A stretch of 64,000 bases of DNA, from contig NZ_CP094264.1 in assembly GCF_023614235.1 (NCBI RefSeq), forward strand, positions 310,001 through 374,000, written 5' to 3'. Both the position numbers and the translations under genes were made by a program. Source of the DNA: Streptomyces sp. MRC013 (GTDB lineage Bacteria; Actinomycetota; Actinomycetes; Streptomycetales; Streptomycetaceae). A model generated the notes under the pieces. It saw only the letters and a program-made list of their open reading frames with translations, was not told the origin of the DNA and ran no database searches. Within the stretch, counting starts at the first letter, position 1; the number at the start of each line of letters is the position of its first letter. Shown one piece after another: positions 63,794-64,000 of this stretch.

Positions 63794-64000
63794 AGCAGCC
63801 GCCTGATGTCGCCGCGGACCCGGTAGAAGCCGCCCGCCGCGGCGTGCAGCGCGTCCACCGCGTACCGTGCGCCGGGCTCCCGTATCGCGCGCGGGAACTG
63901 GACGTTCCACGACGGCTCGTACCCCTCGGACACGACGTGCACCCGGAGCCTGCCGCCGTCCTGGACGCACTCCACGACGACCGAGCCCGCCGGGGCGTCC
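63790..64000 (-). CDS. hypothetical protein, 5' part beyond the window
   Basis: The C-terminal ~69 residues of a gene entering from the right edge, including VVVECVQDGGRLRVHVVSEG, YEPSWNVQFPRAIREPGARY and ending FYRVRGDIRRLL. No domain is recognised in this fragment. Its stop overlaps the GTG of the downstream hypothetical gene. Confidence 0.65.
   Translation of the reverse strand, partial: DAPAGSVVVECVQDGGRLRVHVVSEGYEPSWNVQFPRAIREPGARYAVDALHAAAGGFYRVRGDIRRLL

Overview
The window is chromosomal DNA of a Streptomyces-type actinomycete. GC content is very high, third codon positions are nearly all G or C, GTG and TTG starts are frequent, and ATGA/GTGA overlaps are common. The gene families also fit: OlsB/OlsA, SpoIIE-type phosphatase, class F sortase, Rpf/LysM/M23 muralytic protein, DUF6461, DUF6777, WXG100. 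No tRNA, rRNA or CRISPR array was seen.

Layout. 0.2-10.9 kb is core-like: an ornithine-lipid acyltransferase pair (olsB-olsA), dodecin, a HAD phosphatase, the sdhCAB operon facing a LysR gene across a T-N11-A palindrome, and a methyltransferase coupled to a GGDEF-EAL protein. 10.9-14 kb holds two paralogous secreted C-terminally anchored proteins beside a class F sortase. 14-31.2 kb carries envelope and stress genes (polysaccharide deacetylase, CapA-like lipoprotein, YbdK-type ligase, PAS/GAF/SpoIIE/ATPase regulator, DUF6777 lipoprotein, a YndJ-like/DUF1990/lipase-maturation-factor operon with palindromic operators, a zinc-ribbon SDR, a FhuF-like Fe-S protein, a muralytic protein) and panD.

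31.2-38.7 kb is an accessory island. Two 297-bp direct repeats that both contain the 5' end of panD bracket an unknown 462-aa gene and an AbiEii-type nucleotidyltransferase pair. Next come a decayed gene, an IS5-family relic, an alpha/beta hydrolase and an ISAs1-family relic. At 38.8-41.4 kb lies a GmrSD-type (DUF262/DUF1524) nuclease fused to an alkyltransferase-like DNA-binding module. 41.8-44.7 kb is a type VII-secretion-like operon: WXG100-type protein, a WxG-headed papain-like cysteine protease, and a lipoprotein resembling chagasin (I42), the inhibitor family of such proteases.

44.9-64 kb returns to mixed genes: amidase, a MerR/beta-clamp fusion, DUF6461, a truncated MocR facing YczE, rhomboid protease, gluconokinase, DUF1622, glucose dehydrogenase, a pyruvate-oxidase-like ThDP enzyme, an ABC exporter with a divergent two-component system, and cimA preceded by an apparent transcription attenuator.

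Quality note. At least eleven genes need one added or removed base to be read through, almost always in a G/C run of three to six bases. This looks more like sequencing error than mass gene decay. These genes are annotated at full span with the break stated.
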